From Methanosarcinaceae archaeon (GTDB taxonomy: Archaea > Halobacteriota > Methanosarcinia > Methanosarcinales > Methanosarcinaceae): a stretch of 64,000 nucleotides of DNA. Each line of letters opens with the position of its first letter. The stretch's first letter is position 1. The notes below the pieces were generated by a model. The model was not told where the DNA came from. It was given only the letters and a program-made list of their open reading frames with translations, and ran no database searches. Of the stretch, positions 62,243-64,000 are shown piece by piece. The stretch covers positions 27,214-91,213 of the forward strand of contig JAIPUR010000006.1 of assembly GCA_020055655.1 (NCBI GenBank), given 5' to 3'. The position numbers were made by a program, and so were the translations under genes.

Positions 62243-62955
62243 AGATACTAAGCTCCAATTAATCTATAGTTGATGGAGAGAATAGTACATATATATATTT
62301 TACGCACAAGCAAGAGTAAAGATTATATATAGAGAGTTAAAAAATCCACCCATAAAATAGAAATACAAGAAAAAAGCTATTTTACAATCATTTAAAAAAA
62401 ATAAATATATACAAAAAAAAGAACGCCGATTGATATCGATATACTATAAAAATTCAGGCAGAAACACATGAAATAAAATAATGACTGCTATTGAAAATAG
62501 TGCAATGTACTCTGATCCGATATCCATTCAAAACAAAAGGGATTTTGCACAACATATAAATAGCATAACTTGTGGCCGCATGCCAAAAAAGACAAAATAT
62601 AAAGCACACAAAGAAAATATACACTGAATCGTTATTCACTATTTTAAATACTAACTACAAATACCTAACAAACATAATAAGAAAATTTCCATGTTTGACA
62701 ATAAGCCTTCTGGAATAATATAAATAAGTTTTCATTAAATGGAAAAACCATAAATCATAAACAACATAAAAACAATACCTGCAGAGGAATTGCAAGTATA
62801 CATTCATGAGGTATGTTATTATAACAAAAAACTATATATGTAAGATGAGATCTTTTTTAATTTGGCCACTAAAAATAGAAGGCCAAAAGCAAGAGGATAA
62901 GACTCATCATTCATTCTAAATTTAAAAAATACCTTTAAACCTCCACGGCAAAACC
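62243..62955. promoter_or_regulatory. 713-bp A-rich divergent intergenic region with hairpins
   Basis: No gene seen in this stretch between mtbA and the MtmB-like gene. It is strongly A-rich on the plus strand. Perfect inverted repeats: TAAAATAG (62353-62360) with CTATTTTA (62377-62384); AAGAT-GAG-ATCTT (62842-62854); TTTGGCC (62861-62867) with GGCCAAA (62881-62887), the last two in what would be the leader of the MtmB-like gene. GATATCGATAT near 62434-62445 is palindromic. TATA-like boxes: ACTATATATG (about 62831) and TTTAAAAAATA (about 62921). Long leaders are usual for methylamine methyltransferase genes. Confidence 0.45.
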
Positions 62956-64000
62956 ATGCAGAGTATGTACAAGTACCTCAAAAGCGCAATTGAGGGAGAC
63001 AAAAGAACCGAAAAAGAACACGATATTCAGGTTTTTAAAAAGTCTGAGCAGCTAGCCCTCAAATATGGTATAGAATATGACGGGCGAAGTTTTGTACCTA
63101 ATGATCTGGATATGGCAGATGCTACTTTTGAAGCGGGTATAGAACTTCTACATTCCGTGGGAATATTTTGCCGAAGCACTCAGAGAGTTATCAATATTGA
63201 TGAAGAGGACATAATCAAGGCTCTCAATGTGAGTAACCCACTTGAAATAGGAAGACTGAAAGAGAAAGTAGTGGTAAACCATAGATACCCTATGGCATCA
63301 ATTCCCCCTGTGATCATCGGTGGACCCATGGGCGGAAGTGTATCTGAAGAGAATTTTCTTTTCGTAAACATGAGTTCTGTAATGGAAAGTGTAGTACAGG
63401 GAATCTATGGCGGGGCCATGAAAAAGTTTTGTGGGGAATACATCAAACCAAAGAGTCCACTGGAAATGTTGGCCGTCCTGAAAGCTGCAAGACAGGAAAG
63501 ACTTGCTACAAAAATATTAGGAAGAGAAGGACTGGCATTAATGGGGCCAAGTACACCCACCCTTCCAATATCTTATGTACTTGTCTCATCTGATGAATTA
63601 TACTCAAGCGCTGATCCCCAGGAAGTTTATATGGACGACTTGAAAGTAGACTACGAAACTCTATCAAAGTTCATCTATCATCAGGAACATGGAAATCATT
63701 TTGTTTCCGGTCAAGTACCTGTGTTTGGCGGACCATGTATCGGTTCCCCTGAAGGACTGGCTATTATTGATGTAGCAGAAACATTACAATCAAAAATACT
63801 TGCCCACTCGAGCATACATGCATCGGGAGCGATTCACGCAGATACAGGTTCATCTTCTTTAAGAGAGATCATGTGGGCCTCCAATCTTTCCTCACTTGCA
63901 ACATCCAGAAATATGAACTATTATACTGCAAGATACTACTGGAACACTGCAGGCATATGCACTGAAATGATGTTCTATGAAACAGCCGCCCAGGCGATCG
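62956..64000 (+). CDS. MtmB-family monomethylamine methyltransferase homologue lacking pyrrolysine (partial)
   Basis: 348 codons are in the window and the frame stays open to the end. It aligns by eye with MtmB: GIEYDGRSFVPNDLDM, ELLHSVGIFCRSTQRVI, VIIGGPMGGSVSEENF, KPKSPLEMLAVLKAARQ, QVPVFGGPCIGSPEGLAIID and NTAGICTEMMFYETAAQAI. In MtmB the pyrrolysine (about residue 202) lies in a GVOGPETS context; here residue 196 is Met (ATG 63541-63543) in GLALMGPSTPT. There is no in-frame TAG. So this member cannot use pyrrolysine chemistry and its substrate is unknown. The start is ATG 62956 (62965 also possible). It is divergent from mtbA. Confidence 0.8.
   Translation, partial: MQSMYKYLKSAIEGDKRTEKEHDIQVFKKSEQLALKYGIEYDGRSFVPNDLDMADATFEAGIELLHSVGIFCRSTQRVINIDEEDIIKALNVSNPLEIGRLKEKVVVNHRYPMASIPPVIIGGPMGGSVSEENFLFVNMSSVMESVVQGIYGGAMKKFCGEYIKPKSPLEMLAVLKAARQERLATKILGREGLALMGPSTPTLPISYVLVSSDELYSSADPQEVYMDDLKVDYETLSKFIYHQEHGNHFVSGQVPVFGGPCIGSPEGLAIIDVAETLQSKILAHSSIHASGAIHADTGSSSLREIMWASNLSSLATSRNMNYYTARYYWNTAGICTEMMFYETAAQAI

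Noticed and set aside
62454..62639. 61-codon minus-strand ORF in the mtbA/MtmB-like spacer
   Set aside because: Low-complexity AT-rich sequence, no ribosome site and no recognisable pattern.

Overview
The window is a chromosomal segment of a methylotrophic methanogenic archaeon, most likely Methanosarcinaceae (a Methanolobus, Methanococcoides or Methanohalophilus type). The evidence is an MtbA-type methylcobamide:CoM methyltransferase at 61.2-62.2 kb next to a divergent MtmB-family methylamine methyltransferase homologue, a class I lysyl-tRNA synthetase, archaeal aRF1, NOG1, TAW1, the HMG-CoA synthase/thiolase/DUF35 cluster, a PGF-CTERM surface protein and a glycine betaine type ABC importer. 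Genes are densely packed on both strands, with AT-rich intergenic DNA, Shine-Dalgarno motifs of the GGAG/GGTG type and many 1-8 bp start/stop overlaps. About nine genes end in TAG, so TAG is a normal but minority stop here.

Layout. 1-5.2 kb (+): end of hisF, a MazG-like pyrophosphohydrolase, a PGF-CTERM protein with a small membrane partner, a U32 peptidase with a DNPH1-like enzyme, and a BofA-like membrane protein. 5.2-13.4 kb, mostly minus: a methyltransferase, lysS, a CDIN1-like nuclease with an endonuclease III-like protein, prs, moaC and the NAD(P)HX repair fusion nnrED; a DtxR-type regulator and a small protein lie on plus. 13.6-20.3 kb: a TrkA-N/DHH phosphoesterase that appears to start at ATT, a YkgJ protein, an aconitase-family large subunit, hisE, an HTH-CBS regulator and NOG1. 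20.3-31.1 kb, mostly minus: aminotransferase, hxlB, the Era-like GTPase/DUF2073 pair, an AbrB-PhoU protein that appears to start at ATA, a UbiA prenyltransferase, a FilR1-type regulator, purH and a PUA/PAPS-reductase/ferredoxin fusion. 31.2-36.0 kb: a degenerate Cas4-like protein, then an Xre regulator, HMG-CoA synthase, thiolase, DUF35 protein and a CYTH protein.

36.0-38.5 kb is an accessory island: an orphan antitoxin with a toxin stub, a hicBA module, and an ApeA-like HEPN abortive-infection candidate. A 39-bp copy of the 3' end of the CYTH gene, differing only at synonymous positions, lies downstream of hicBA and suggests how part of the island arrived. A second relic, a broken MntA/HepT pair, sits at 45.9-46.3 kb.

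38.6-46.9 kb holds metG, sppA, tag, methyltransferase, nitroreductase and ribose-1,5-bisphosphate isomerase genes. 47.0-51.8 kb holds two paralogous aldehyde dehydrogenases and a ThDP-dependent acetolactate-synthase-like enzyme; between the dehydrogenases is a small membrane ORF interrupted by one in-frame TAG, which could be pyrrolysine in such an organism. 52.4-55.8 kb is a four-gene betaine/choline ABC importer, convergent with an MtaA/MtbA-like methyltransferase. 57-61 kb holds argS, prf1 and taw1. 61.2-64 kb holds mtbA and, divergent across a 713-bp A-rich spacer, an MtmB-family gene with methionine where MtmB has pyrrolysine.

Most genes are housekeeping. The parts most worth following up are the non-pyrrolysine MtmB homologue beside mtbA, the amber-interrupted small ORF, the two non-canonical start codons, and the defence/toxin-antitoxin island with its duplicated gene tail. 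No tRNA, rRNA, CRISPR array or intact insertion sequence was recognised.
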